A stretch of DNA of 64,000 bases from Aquiflexum gelatinilyticum (GCF_024741135.1 NZ_JANSUY010000001.1:1-64000), one strand, 5' to 3'; shown: positions 38,453-48,048, counted from the first letter of the stretch. The notes: generated by a model from the letters alone, not told the origin. Program-made: numbers and translations.

Positions 38453-39616
38453 TTACCGTAATTTATTGAGTCCCATCCAAAGGTTAAATTCCAAGCTGAT
38501 TCCTGTAAAGAACTGGACATAATCATGGCTGATTCCGGTATTGATTTCTTCGTGGTTGACCAAAACAGCCCCAACATTGAACCGCATAATCCTAAAAAAT
38601 TTATAGCCAAGACCGGCATACATCGGTACCCCAATAAATTGTCCGGTGATTTTGTCTCCTTGTTTTGTCTCAAAGTTTTGGATAAATACACCTGCAGAAA
38701 AGGAGGTATTCCCAAGGAACTTTGTGAATGTTCTGTTGCCTAAAGGAATGGAAACTCCCGTGTAAAATCCGTGTAGATATTGGGTATCGGGCAAGTACCT
38801 TTTGAAAGGAATAGTCGCATATCCAAAATTCAACGGTAAGGTTGAAGGTTTTTTTTCAGTCGGGAAACTATCTATCTTCCTGATTTCAACCAAGGTCAGC
38901 AAGCTGTTGTCCACAAATTGATCCGATTCGTTTTGGGCGGCGGCAATGAGTTCATTGATGTATTGGTTGGCATACACTGCCTTGTCGTTGTCTTCCTTGT
39001 TTTTACAGGATATGTTAAACCTTGCTTTCCTGAGCTTCAGGCGGTCTCTCTGTTCCAGTTTTTGGCGGAATATTCCGCTAAATCCTTTGAATTCTTTTCC
39101 TAAATAATGCCGGTAATCTTCCAAGGCATCGATCACGATTTGATCCATTTGAGCCATCATGACATGGTTTGGGTGGTTGGCTCGGATACCTTTGGAGGAA
39201 ACCTCAAGATTGGCCCTGATGTAGGATTCAAGGTTATTATTGATGGATTTTTTGATTATTTCAAGTTGTGTAGGTTCAGCTTTTTTGAAAAAGCTGAACT
39301 CAAAGCGGTAATTTTCATTGCTTCTTAAAGGGTCAGAGACAAATAATTCAAACTGGGAAATTTCAAAATCAAAAGGTTTTTCCCAGGAATAAGTTTTTTC
39401 TATGTTGGATGATTTTCCTCCCCTCAGCACCCTGACTTCTACCAGTTCAATATTCTTAGGCAAGGCTCCTTTTACAAAAAAAATATCCTCCGAAGGCATC
39501 GGCATGTTGCCATTGATTTCATTGGTAAGAATATCGTAATTGACTATTTTGATTTGTGCAGCTACTTCATTTGAAAAGAGAATCAGGCATAGGAAACCAA
39601 TAAAAATCCGGGTCAT
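38453..39616 (-). CDS. Secreted protein with C-terminal barrel-like region, partner of the OmpA gene
   Basis: A 387-residue protein with a signal peptide (about 1-20). The N-terminal half (about 21-230) is soluble and helical toward its end (MDQIVIDALEDYRHYLGKEFKG), with three cysteines too few to call a fold. The C-terminal half (about 255-385) alternates like an outer-membrane barrel (YLHGFYTGVSIPLGNRTFTKF, YAGLGYKFFRIMRFNVGAV). I do not recognise a family. It ends 2 bp before the OmpA-like gene, so the two are surely co-transcribed and may form one outer-membrane assembly. Confidence 0.7.
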   Translation of the reverse strand: MTRIFIGFLCLILFSNEVAAQIKIVNYDILTNEINGNMPMPSEDIFFVKGALPKNIELVEVRVLRGGKSSNIEKTYSWEKPFDFEISQFELFVSDPLRSNENYRFEFSFFKKAEPTQLEIIKKSINNNLESYIRANLEVSSKGIRANHPNHVMMAQMDQIVIDALEDYRHYLGKEFKGFSGIFRQKLEQRDRLKLRKARFNISCKNKEDNDKAVYANQYINELIAAAQNESDQFVDNSLLTLVEIRKIDSFPTEKKPSTLPLNFGYATIPFKRYLPDTQYLHGFYTGVSIPLGNRTFTKFLGNTSFSAGVFIQNFETKQGDKITGQFIGVPMYAGLGYKFFRIMRFNVGAVLVNHEEINTGISHDYVQFFTGISLEFNLWMGLNKLR

Positions 39617-39774
39617 TTTTCAGGACAGTTTAACAGTTGTTTCCACGGAATATCGGAGGATTTTTTACCAAAATCAAAAAAATAATTGAGTTTAAAATTC
39701 AATGGTTTTAAACCGAATCAGCTGATTTGCCAATAATAGATAGTCTGTTTTTTAGTCTCTGAAATTCTGCATTT

Positions 39775-40068
39775 TTACCTGAATTTGGCTGTTTTTTCTT
39801 CCATGGTAACATCGTATTCTTTTCTGACCTGCATTCGGTAATAGACCAATACTTCATCCGCCCCCGCTGCCAATACGGCCTCTTGCGCAAGTAAAGCTAT
39901 CGCCATCAGTTTGTCCTGTGGGCCTTCCATCACGGTTTCAAATGGGGTGACTTCATATTTGACGCCTGATTTTTGGATGACTTCAATGGCTTTGTCCACC
40001 AAAGCATAACTGTCGAGGGTTTTGCTTTTTGGGACAATCTGGATTCCGAGATTGATGGATTTGGACAT
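39775..40068 (-). CDS. Thiamine-binding protein, MTH1187/DUF77 family
   Basis: A 97-residue protein of the MTH1187/YkoF-like family. The opening INLGIQIVPKSKTLDSYALVDKAIEVI, the middle YEVTPFETVMEGPQDKLMAIA and the tail TMEEKTAKFR fit the family. Members bind thiamine or its HMP part as small oligomers and are found with thiamine transporters, but no thi gene or TPP riboswitch is near here. It stands alone on the minus strand. Confidence 0.85.
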   Translation of the reverse strand: MSKSINLGIQIVPKSKTLDSYALVDKAIEVIQKSGVKYEVTPFETVMEGPQDKLMAIALLAQEAVLAAGADEVLVYYRMQVRKEYDVTMEEKTAKFR

Positions 40069-40079
40069 GGTTTAGATTT

Positions 40080-40263
40080 GAGACGTGAGACTTGAGACGT
40101 GAGACTTGAGATGTGAGACGTGAGACAGAAGCGAGAAGCGAGAACTTTGTACCAAGAATCAAGTACAAAGTACCATGATTAAATTCCAAAATAAAGGGAA
40201 TTGTCTTAATTAGGGGATTGAGCTTGGCATCAGTTAACCAAATAACCAAATAACCAATTAACC
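40080..40263. repeat. 7-bp tandem repeat and shared 20-mer, non-coding
   Basis: Positions 40080-40121 are six 7-bp units of the form GAGACKT or GAGATGT, followed by GAGACAGAAGCGAGAAGCGAG. At 40236-40263 is AACCAAATAACCAAATAACCAATTAACC. The second ends 15 bp before the stop codon at 40278, as the same 20-mer does near the stop at 36066. No gene is present. Confidence 0.75.
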
Positions 40264-40277
40264 CTTAATCCAAAAAG

Positions 40278-40943
40278 CTACCTCAAGTGCTCCTTCACCG
40301 CTTTCTTCCATATTTTGTAGCCTTTGGAATTCATGTGGAGACGGTCTTCGACAAATAATTCTTCATTTGGACTTCCTGACTTGTCAAGCATTGGTGTCCA
40401 AACATCGATGTAAGTTACCTTTTCCTTGTTTTGGGCCAGCATCCTGACTTCCTCATTGAGGGCCATCATTTGACCTCTTTTCTCCCAACGGCTTGGACTT
40501 GGCTTGATTCCGATAAAATAAAATTCTGTCTCCGAAAATTTTGTGCTTACCCTTTCCATCAGTACCGCATATTCGCTGAGCACCTGCCTGACAGGTTTGC
40601 CGGCATTGATGTCATTCTCCCCCACATAAATAAAGATTTTTTTGGGTTCAAAATTGATGACCAGTTCATCAAGGTAAAGCAAAAGGTCATCGGTCTGCGA
40701 TCCTCCAAATCCGGTATTGACGATTTTCGATTTTGGAAAGTCTTTTTCCAATGTTTTCCATAAACGGATACTTGAGCTTCCGGTAAAGACAATTCCGCCT
40801 CTATAAGTTGGGAGATCTGCGTATTTGACTACCAAAGCAGCGACCTCACCTGCGAATCTGTTTTCCTGTGCTTGAAGATTTTGCAGACTGGAGGTGAAAA
40901 AGAAAACTAGCAGAAGGATCTTTGAACCAAAAGGATTTTTCAT
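40278..40943 (-). CDS. SGNH/GDSL-type hydrolase, secreted
   Basis: A 221-residue esterase-like protein with a signal peptide (about 1-25). The four SGNH blocks are present: the Ser in VFTGSSSIRLW (block I), Gly in NTGFGGSQTDD (II), Asn in YVGENDINAG (III) and Asp/His in DRLHMNSKGY (V). It should hydrolyse an ester of a carbohydrate or lipid in the periplasm; the closest kin I recall are sugar esterases of the same size. A TAACTTTC promoter-like element lies at 40968-40975. Confidence 0.85.
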   Translation of the reverse strand: MKNPFGSKILLLVFFFTSSLQNLQAQENRFAGEVAALVVKYADLPTYRGGIVFTGSSSIRLWKTLEKDFPKSKIVNTGFGGSQTDDLLLYLDELVINFEPKKIFIYVGENDINAGKPVRQVLSEYAVLMERVSTKFSETEFYFIGIKPSPSRWEKRGQMMALNEEVRMLAQNKEKVTYIDVWTPMLDKSGSPNEELFVEDRLHMNSKGYKIWKKAVKEHLR

Positions 40944-41216
40944 ATTCTGTGTTTATAATTATAGCTTGAAAGTTATGATGTGCCAATTTCGGACAAAAAA
41001 CGAACACTTTTCTAAAGTTTTCCAGATTCGGACAGAATATTGAGATTGATTACCTCCCCGTGGTTTGAGAGTTTTTTTTACCCAAATCTTGTTTCTAAAC
41101 CTTATTTACCTGATTCCATCCCATTTTTATCAAGTGAAACCAAAAACTCCATACTTTCGCCCGTTCTAGTTCGTTTTTTGTTAGCAGTTTTGTATTCCAA
41201 GCAATCCCATCCGATT

Positions 41217-42248
41217 ATGAATAAAATCACCAAATTCTTTTGGTTCTGTTCCGGTGCGTATGCGCCCCTTTTGACCAAAACCCCGACCGAAACACATAAA
41301 TATGTCGGCATCGGCGGAACTGTATTTTTTACGGGACTTTTGGCAGCGATTTCTGCTGGATATGCGCTCTATACGGTATTTGAATCTCCATGGTACGCTA
41401 TCGGTTTTGGGTTGGTTTGGGGTTTGATGATTTTCAACTTGGACAGGTTTATCGTGGCAAGTATGCGCAAGCGCAACAATGCATGGGCAGAATGGAAAAT
41501 GGCCATCCCGAGATTGGTTTTCGCAGTGCTGTTAGCTATTGTTATATCCAGACCATTGGAGCTTAAGATTTTCGAAAGGGAAATCAACAGGAAATTGGAT
41601 GAGAAAAAAACTGCCATGATCGCCCAAAGTAAGGAAGCTTTGAAAGCTGGATTTTCTGAAATCAATGGATTGGAAGCCAAAAAAGACAGCCTAAAATCTG
41701 AGGTTGCTGCCGCTACAGCATTTCGGGACAAAGTCCAAAAGGAATATGATTTCGAGCGCTTCGGTACCAAAACAGACGGGACAAGCGGGATAGTCGGATT
41801 GGGAAGCAATGCCAAGAAAAAAGAACAGCAACTTGACGTAGCGCAAAAAGACTTGGAAGCACTTCGTGCCGGCCATCAGGTTAGAATGGATACTTTGGAT
41901 TCTGAAATCAAAAAACTGACTGCTTTGAGGCAAGCGGAGTTTGACAAGATCCAACCCAATATCGACGGATTTGATGGATTGGCAGCAAGATTGGATGCTT
42001 TGGAGATTTTGACCAAAGAGAGCAATGCCATGTTTTGGGCCAATATTATGATTATGCTGCTTTTTGTGGCAGTGGAGACCGCACCGATTTTTGTCAAATT
42101 GATATCTCCTAGAGGACCTTATGACGAATTGTTGGACTTGGCAGAATTGAGGGTTCAGGTATATGCCAACGAACAGACGGTCAAGACCCGCGAAAAAAGC
42201 GAACAGAATATTCAGGTATTTAGAACTGCAAATGGGGTGAGGGTGTGA
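41217..42248 (+). CDS. DUF4407 family membrane protein
   Basis: A 343-residue protein that I recognise as DUF4407. It has membrane segments at about 33-55, 60-80, 95-115 and 275-295, with a long coiled coil (about 130-260) between the third and fourth. The start MNKITKFFWFCSGAYAPLL is the family's own start; an ATG at 41040 would add an unrelated N-terminus, and a TACTTTCG promoter-like element lies at 41152-41159 inside that extra part. Members are found beside phage-related or secretion genes but their function is unknown. Confidence 0.8.
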   Translation: MNKITKFFWFCSGAYAPLLTKTPTETHKYVGIGGTVFFTGLLAAISAGYALYTVFESPWYAIGFGLVWGLMIFNLDRFIVASMRKRNNAWAEWKMAIPRLVFAVLLAIVISRPLELKIFEREINRKLDEKKTAMIAQSKEALKAGFSEINGLEAKKDSLKSEVAAATAFRDKVQKEYDFERFGTKTDGTSGIVGLGSNAKKKEQQLDVAQKDLEALRAGHQVRMDTLDSEIKKLTALRQAEFDKIQPNIDGFDGLAARLDALEILTKESNAMFWANIMIMLLFVAVETAPIFVKLISPRGPYDELLDLAELRVQVYANEQTVKTREKSEQNIQVFRTANGVRV

Positions 42249-42335
42249 TTTAAAAATTTGTTTGAAGTCCGAAGGGGGAAGTTGGAATAAGTATTTTGGC
42301 GAAAAACCATTCGGAAAGCTGAGGTTTTAAGCAAT

Positions 42336-42602
42336 CTAAAGATAATGTCCTTTTGCAGAATAAATAAGAACTTTCTCCTTCCCAACCTGATACACCAATC
42401 TATGCTCTCGGTTTATTCTCCTAGACCAAAATCCCGCTAATTCATACTTTAATGGTTCCGGCTTGCCTGTACCTACAAATGGATGATCAGAAAGTTCATT
42501 TAATAAAACCAAGAGTTTTTTCAAAATTGCCTTGTCCCCCACCTTTTTATGGAAGGCAATATCTTCATTAGCTTGATTTGAAAAATCTAATGTGTAGCTC
42601 AT
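42336..42602 (-). CDS. Txe/YoeB-type toxin
   Basis: An 88-residue ribosome-dependent endoribonuclease of the RelE/YoeB superfamily. Typical parts are FVGTGKPEPLKYELAGFWSRRINREHRLVY and the C-terminal IYSAKGHYL, with Arg65, His86 and Tyr87 in place of the YoeB catalytic residues. YoeB-type toxins cut mRNA at the A site when freed from the antitoxin. Its ATG overlaps the antitoxin stop (ATGA at 42599-42602). Confidence 0.93.
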   Translation of the reverse strand: MSYTLDFSNQANEDIAFHKKVGDKAILKKLLVLLNELSDHPFVGTGKPEPLKYELAGFWSRRINREHRLVYQVGKEKVLIYSAKGHYL

Positions 42603-42823
42603 TTAAGCCCTAAAAATTCCTCAAGTTGATCCTTTTCAACACTCACAAATTCCCCATTAGCAAACTGCTTTCCGCTTTTTTCAATTTTTACCAAAAAATC
42701 AGGGTTATAATTACCATCCTTTGTAACCTCAAATTTGATTTTTAGAGCATTCATAAAAGCTTTCAGTACAGTTTCTTCCTCCTTGTTTTGAGGATGTACA
42801 ATGAAAATATCTTTAGATTCCAT
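42599..42823 (-). CDS. Antitoxin of the YoeB-type pair (DUF2683-like)
   Basis: A 74-residue acidic protein, stop overlapping the toxin ATG, as expected for an antitoxin gene. It does not look like the classic YefM; it resembles DUF2683 proteins found next to Bacteroidota Txe toxins, with IFIVHPQNKEEETVLKAFMNALKIKFEV at the start. The ATG at 42823 was chosen because a consensus promoter (42844-42875) lies just upstream of it and would overlap any earlier start. It probably neutralises the toxin and represses the pair. Confidence 0.85.
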   Translation of the reverse strand: MESKDIFIVHPQNKEEETVLKAFMNALKIKFEVTKDGNYNPDFLVKIEKSGKQFANGEFVSVEKDQLEEFLGLK

Positions 42824-42843
42824 TTTCTTGATTATCTGTTTAT

Positions 42844-42906
42844 CAAATTTAACGTATCTGCCCCTATTTAACAAAACCAATTCTAATCACCTTGAGATGA
42901 GATTAG
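42844..42906 (-). promoter_or_regulatory. Promoter and candidate operator of the toxin-antitoxin pair
   Basis: On the minus strand TTTG (42872-42875) is followed after 20 nt by TAAATTTG (42844-42851), a perfect Bacteroidota promoter. Just upstream is the inverted repeat CTAATC/GATTAG (42883-42888 and 42901-42906), a plausible binding site for the antitoxin complex. Confidence 0.6.
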
Positions 42907-42965
42907 GAATGTGGTTGCGCAATCTGGATTTATTTTCCGTAGGATTTGTTTTGTAATTATTCACA

Positions 42966-45392
42966 TCAAAACGAAGCAGTGATCGACAATGTGATGGTCA
43001 GGTTTTCTTTAAATGTCGGATTTGCATAAGGTCCATATCGGTAAAAAGCACCGATTCCCCATCCCCGGTATTGAAGTCCTGATTTTTGTTTGAGGATGTT
43101 GTTTAATTCAATTCCCGATTCGAGATAACCTTTTTCCATGGTTTTGAAATCGACAAAATCATAAAACTCTGGATTACTCAAACTACCGATGGCAAAGCTT
43201 TGGTGAAATTTGAGTTGCGGGGCAAAAATCGCCTTTCCTGCTTTTTTGTAAAACAAAGGACCTGTCTGATGGGAATAGCTCGCATGCATACTCCTGTCTG
43301 AAAGGAATTCATACAGAAACATGGTCTGTAAATATCCCGGAAACGATAAGGCAAAGTCCAAAGCATTCCTCTGTCCGACATTGATACCATAACCTGTGTT
43401 GAGGTAGGAAATCGGCAGGTTATCTCCCCAAATGCCATGTGCCGAAAGGTGGAATTGATTCAGGGAATTGCCGGAACTCCATTGGTGTTGGAATTTGAAC
43501 TCGGTGTTCCAAAAATCCACATTTCCCCCAATCGCATCCGGAATGGCTTTGGACGCCCGCAAGCTGACGACAGGATAGGACATTGTCCATGATATCAGGT
43601 TGTTTCCGATTCTCGATACACTTTCTCCCCCAACAAAACGGAAGTCGATGCCTGTTTCCGTTGCTGTGAATACTCTTGGGAAATCATCTGAAGGTACTCC
43701 TGTAGCATAATTCAATACATTAGCCCTGTTTTCCACTGATCCGAAAAAGCCCAATCTGACGCCCTTTAACAGCATTTGGGAAAATTCTACAGAGTAGCGT
43801 TCCACTTCATCCATGCGGTCCGCAAGGAAGTTTCTGAAGATGTTACCTGAAGAACTGAAAGAATTTGTTTTGGGCAACAGTGTTTTTCCAGGTTCGGAGA
43901 TGTCTTGGCTGTAGTAAAAAAGTAATTTGGAGTCATATTTTTTATCCAGCCTGAGTTCTGTTCCTGCTCCATATTTCCAGCCTTTGTCCCGGAATCCATA
44001 CCTGAAATAACCTTCAAATCTAAAAACATCGGACAGGGTTTCATTGGAAGACAGGCCCAACCCTAATCCCACACTCTCAAACCTATTGAATCTCAATACC
44101 CTGTTTGGAATCAGGTCAACAGAGCCCAATGGAATTCTTCCCGAGCTCAGTTGGGTCAATAACTTGGAGGCCATATTGAGACGTCTTTTGTCTTTTTCAG
44201 GCATATTGTCAAACCTTACATAGGTGAGATACTCACGGGAAGTAAGGGAATCCAAACGGAGATTTCCCCAATCAAAAAGATCGTTTTGAATGTCAAAGTT
44301 GAGTGCAATTGGCCCGAACTTGGTACTCCTGTCGAGCTCATTGATTTGTACATCGGAGAGGAAAGTCTGGTTGGTGATTTTAAAAGCTTTCCCCTCAAAT
44401 TCCATTTCCGGTGCAAGGTAGATACTGTTCAGTTGCTCAGGAAACCAATTTTTGCCATCCCAATGGTTCTTTTGTTGCAATTCAAAAAGTAGGTTTGTAT
44501 CTGGGTCTGATGGTTTGATGACCATATTTTCCAAGGCATATTGCAAAGAGGAGATGTACATCAGTCCTTTACCCAAGTGGTAGACTTTGCCTTCTTTGGG
44601 TTGGTAGCTGATGATGTAAGAAGTGCCGATTTCATTTTGGATACTGTCTTCGAGAAAGTAATCGTATTTTCTCAATCCGTCATTGGAAAGTGGATTGACA
44701 TAAGGAACTTCAAGGATTTTGATATGGTCTGTGTAAAATGAAAAAGGTTGAAAACTACTCGAAGCCATAGCCACAAGCGGGTTTTCTATGCCGGACATTT
44801 TGGAAGCTTTGACCGTTTCGTTCCTTTTTCCCGGCTTTTTGAATACCACCTCGGAGAAGCTTTCAGTCATAAAAATGTGCCCTCCTTTGAGAAAATTTAC
44901 TGTGGTATCATCCACTTCAGGCTGTTCGTTAAGTCCATCCAAAGTCATGACCATTTTGTTGTAGCTGGTAAAACGATAGGAATCAAGTTTGTCAGGATTA
45001 TTCAGGTCTTTGTTGGCAATTGCTTTTCGGATGAAAGGTAAGGCAGGATTTTCACCTGCAAGGATTTGTACCTCGCCCAATTCCACAGTCCGCGGTATCA
45101 AAAAAATATCCGATCTTGACTGTAGAGCTTGAAGGGTAATTTCTTGTGGAAAATATCCGACATGAGAAATGATCAAAACCTCATTGTCTACAAACGGATC
45201 CAGTCTAAACAAACCCCTCACATCTGTTGTCGTCCCCTTTCGTTCTTTTCCTTTTACCTGAATATTTACAAAAGGAATGGGTTGGTTGGTTTTTTGGTCG
45301 TAAACATGACCTGATAGCAAGGTTTGCCCAAAAATGGTTAAGGGAAATAAAAACAACAGGGTAATCAAAATTAGTATGTGGCTGATTTTCAT
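42966..45392 (-). CDS. DUF5686-like outer-membrane protein with carboxypeptidase-like N-terminal domain
   Basis: An 808-residue protein: a signal peptide (about 1-22), a CarboxypepD_reg-like beta-sandwich (about 23-105, with LLSGHVYDQKTNQPIPFVNIQVKG and the SHVGYFPQEI end) and a large C-terminal region that I recognise as DUF5686, with strand-rich outer-membrane character and a barrel-like end (FKENLTITLSITASF). Such proteins are common in Bacteroidota and resemble TonB-dependent receptors without a plug. The function is unknown. It stands between the toxin-antitoxin pair and the DUF5995 gene. Confidence 0.8.
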   Translation of the reverse strand: MKISHILILITLLFLFPLTIFGQTLLSGHVYDQKTNQPIPFVNIQVKGKERKGTTTDVRGLFRLDPFVDNEVLIISHVGYFPQEITLQALQSRSDIFLIPRTVELGEVQILAGENPALPFIRKAIANKDLNNPDKLDSYRFTSYNKMVMTLDGLNEQPEVDDTTVNFLKGGHIFMTESFSEVVFKKPGKRNETVKASKMSGIENPLVAMASSSFQPFSFYTDHIKILEVPYVNPLSNDGLRKYDYFLEDSIQNEIGTSYIISYQPKEGKVYHLGKGLMYISSLQYALENMVIKPSDPDTNLLFELQQKNHWDGKNWFPEQLNSIYLAPEMEFEGKAFKITNQTFLSDVQINELDRSTKFGPIALNFDIQNDLFDWGNLRLDSLTSREYLTYVRFDNMPEKDKRRLNMASKLLTQLSSGRIPLGSVDLIPNRVLRFNRFESVGLGLGLSSNETLSDVFRFEGYFRYGFRDKGWKYGAGTELRLDKKYDSKLLFYYSQDISEPGKTLLPKTNSFSSSGNIFRNFLADRMDEVERYSVEFSQMLLKGVRLGFFGSVENRANVLNYATGVPSDDFPRVFTATETGIDFRFVGGESVSRIGNNLISWTMSYPVVSLRASKAIPDAIGGNVDFWNTEFKFQHQWSSGNSLNQFHLSAHGIWGDNLPISYLNTGYGINVGQRNALDFALSFPGYLQTMFLYEFLSDRSMHASYSHQTGPLFYKKAGKAIFAPQLKFHQSFAIGSLSNPEFYDFVDFKTMEKGYLESGIELNNILKQKSGLQYRGWGIGAFYRYGPYANPTFKENLTITLSITASF

Positions 45393-45465
45393 AGATTGAA
45401 TCTCTAAACTAATTCTTTTACCTGTCTCTGTTTAAAATGTTTTCAGATTTACACCAAAGCAGGTT

Positions 45466-46230
45466 TTAAGTGACCGAAATAGAAGTTTTGGAGGCTTTGT
45501 CCAGTTGGTCCATAATTTCAGGAACTGATTTCCACTCGGCCAATCCTATCAGCCAAACCCACAGCCTGAGCTTGATTCCGGGATTGATCAGGCCTTTGGC
45601 CAATAAGGTGATGGCTTTGTCCCTTTTCTGAATAGATTCGATTTTGTCTGAAGAAGCTTGGTATTTCCAGGCAAATTTCAAGGCACCGTCCCGGGCGAGT
45701 TTGATGCTGAAGTTTACCAGGATTTCTTCTTTACCTTTCGCAAACCGGATCAAGGTTTTAAAAAACGGAGAAATAAAACCTATGTTATCCTTGACTCCAT
45801 CTACCAATTCTGCCAGCACAGCATTGATTTTGTTGAAATCGTTTTGAAGGGATGCTAGGTCATGTCCATCTATGGTTTCCACCGCAGCAATTCCCAGATC
45901 AAGGTTGATGTGGGCATTGATTCCGAGAAGAAGATGCTGGAGGACGAGGTGTTTGGTAGAATCCGCTGCCTCAAATGCATGCTCCCAACTTGCGGTAGGT
46001 TTTTGGCCTGACTGAAAAGCGTCATAAGCATCAATAAACCGCTTTGCAAACAGCACGTCGAGTTTTTCCATTCTTGGATTGTCCTCAAATTCTGAATTGA
46101 GGATTCCGTTTTTGATCCTTTTGGTCACCTGTCGGTACAAAATGGCAAAATAACCTATCCTGCTGCTTTTGAGACGGCATTCAGCGACAATTTGGTCCAT
46201 GCGTAAGATTACCTCGTCAATTGTATGCAT
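45466..46230 (-). CDS. DUF5995 family protein
   Basis: A 254-residue soluble helical protein with no signal peptide. The stretch HLVLQHLLLGINAHINLDLGIA near residue 95 is the hallmark of DUF5995 as I remember it. The histidines there could bind a metal, but that is conjecture. Function unknown. It stands alone. Confidence 0.7.
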   Translation of the reverse strand: MHTIDEVILRMDQIVAECRLKSSRIGYFAILYRQVTKRIKNGILNSEFEDNPRMEKLDVLFAKRFIDAYDAFQSGQKPTASWEHAFEAADSTKHLVLQHLLLGINAHINLDLGIAAVETIDGHDLASLQNDFNKINAVLAELVDGVKDNIGFISPFFKTLIRFAKGKEEILVNFSIKLARDGALKFAWKYQASSDKIESIQKRDKAITLLAKGLINPGIKLRLWVWLIGLAEWKSVPEIMDQLDKASKTSISVT

Positions 46231-46291
46231 GTTTTGATTTTCTTTTTGCTGAAATAAAAAGTGTCTTGTAAACCTGCCTTCCTGATTTTTA

Positions 46292-47452
46292 TTAAAGGTT
46301 TTCCAACAAAAACCTCTTTACATTTTCACCCATTATGGCTTTGATTTCTTCATCTGAAAATCCTTCCTGCATCATTGCTTCTACGATTATCGGTAATCCG
46401 GTAATATCAAATGGCACAGCCACATTTCCGTCATAATCAGATCCAAGTGCAATATGTTGAATACCGACAAGGTTTTTGACACGCTTCATGCAGGCCACGA
46501 TTCCGCTGATTTCATTTTCACCAACTGCCATGTCAAAAAAGGCAATTCCGATAATCCCTCCCTTGGCTGCCAGCCTTCGGATCTGACCATCGGAAAGGTT
46601 TCGGGGAGAATTGAGGACTGCCCGAATCCCGGTATGGGAAACCATCACAGGCTTTGAGGATAATTCCAGAACATCGTCAAACATCTTAGGAGAAGCATGC
46701 GCCAAATCAATGACCATGTTCAATTCATTCATCCTTTTCACTACGGCTTTGCCAAAATCTGTCAATCCTTCGCCACTCAGGCCGTGTGCCGAACCACCGA
46801 GTTCATTGTCAAAAAAATGTGATGGGCCGATCAGCCTCACCCCCGCTTCATACGCTTTGTCCAGATTTTCTATTTTCCCCTCAAGGGCATGTCCTCCTTC
46901 GATTCCTAATAGGCCTCCAATGATGTTTTTGTCTGTTTTTCTTGCTTCTGCCAGTTTCTTAACATCTTCACTGGACTTGATGATCATGAATTGCCCATCA
47001 AAATCTCTGGAAAATTCTTCCAACAGGGCAGATTGATAAAGCGTCCGCTTCATGAGACTAAACCAGTTGGATACGGGCCTGCCCTGTGCGATGTTGAGCA
47101 GAGTAATATTGTCAGTTGCGTCCTCACTGTTGACCTCCATGTTTTGACCTTTGGGTGACTTAGACACAATAGTGAAAACCTGCATGGCTGCATTTCCCTC
47201 CTGCATTCTTGGGAAATCCACATGACCGTTTTCTGATTTTTTGGTCAGGTCTCTTCCCCATAACAAAGCATCGCAATGAAGGTCAGCCACAAAATCAAAG
47301 GAATTGAATAGGGCTTGGGCTTCAGGAGATACTTTGTAAGGAGGAAGGGTTTTGACGGGATTTCCTTTTTTCTCAATGATTCCTGGCACCACCATCGTAG
47401 CAATCCAATAAATTAAAAAAAGACCGATAAATGCGATTAAAGTTTTCTTCAT
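46292..47452 (-). CDS. Membrane dipeptidase (renal dipeptidase family M19)
   Basis: A 386-residue zinc dipeptidase with an N-terminal signal anchor (about 4-20). The metal ligands are visible: HCD in FVADLHCDALLW, Glu in GGLLGIEGGHAL, His in MVIDLAHASPK and MVSHTGIRAV, and the Asp motif HIALGSDYDG. The family cleaves dipeptides with broad specificity, including L,D forms and beta-lactams. It is monocistronic on the minus strand. Confidence 0.93.
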   Translation of the reverse strand: MKKTLIAFIGLFLIYWIATMVVPGIIEKKGNPVKTLPPYKVSPEAQALFNSFDFVADLHCDALLWGRDLTKKSENGHVDFPRMQEGNAAMQVFTIVSKSPKGQNMEVNSEDATDNITLLNIAQGRPVSNWFSLMKRTLYQSALLEEFSRDFDGQFMIIKSSEDVKKLAEARKTDKNIIGGLLGIEGGHALEGKIENLDKAYEAGVRLIGPSHFFDNELGGSAHGLSGEGLTDFGKAVVKRMNELNMVIDLAHASPKMFDDVLELSSKPVMVSHTGIRAVLNSPRNLSDGQIRRLAAKGGIIGIAFFDMAVGENEISGIVACMKRVKNLVGIQHIALGSDYDGNVAVPFDITGLPIIVEAMMQEGFSDEEIKAIMGENVKRFLLENL

Positions 47453-47497
47453 AGAGGTAAAAGGTTTCGATATGAAGATAACGAAAAATAAGAATTG

Positions 47498-47908
47498 TCA
47501 AAACATGCTATCCATCACCTCATCCCCAGTTTTGGTGGGAATCAAGTTTTCAAATTCTTCCATGGTAAAGAGCCTTGATCTGATTAAAAAACGAATTCCC
47601 ATAGGGATTTCAATCGAAAAACTGCTTCCCCTACCAGGAGTAATATCTAAAGTGAGTTCGGTGTGTTTCCAATATTCAAATTGGTCTGCACTCATAAAAA
47701 AATCACAGCCATATACTTCGCCCATCCATATGTCGCTTCCGCCAACTTTGAAATCGCCTTTTTCGAAGCACATCGGAGAAGAACCGTCGCAACAGCCACC
47801 GCTTTGGTGAAACATCAGATCTGATCCAAACCGTTTTCTCAAAGTGTCTATCACTTCCATTGCCGCTTCGGTGATCAGGACTCTTGGCAAATTGTTCTTT
47901 TGTGTCAT
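47498..47908 (-). CDS. DUF779 family protein linked to aldehyde dehydrogenase
   Basis: A 136-residue protein of the DUF779 family with the signature HQSGGCCDGSSPMCF (paired cysteines) and a C-terminal FSIEIPMGIRFLIRSR. DUF779 genes are regularly found next to class-3-type aldehyde dehydrogenases, as here, where the dehydrogenase gene is upstream on the same strand. The cysteine cluster may bind a metal or cofactor. A terminator at 48049-48082 lies between the two genes, so this gene may have its own promoter or rely on readthrough. Confidence 0.88.
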   Translation of the reverse strand: MTQKNNLPRVLITEAAMEVIDTLRKRFGSDLMFHQSGGCCDGSSPMCFEKGDFKVGGSDIWMGEVYGCDFFMSADQFEYWKHTELTLDITPGRGSSFSIEIPMGIRFLIRSRLFTMEEFENLIPTKTGDEVMDSMF

Positions 47909-48048
47909 GGTTTTTGGGTTTTATTTTTAGCTAATTTGACCTTAGGTGACGGTCCATAGTCCATGGCCGCTACTAATGCACTTCGATCCGAATCTTATAT
48001 GGTTGGCGGTAAGTAACCCCATAATTATTTATAATAATTGTTTTTTGT

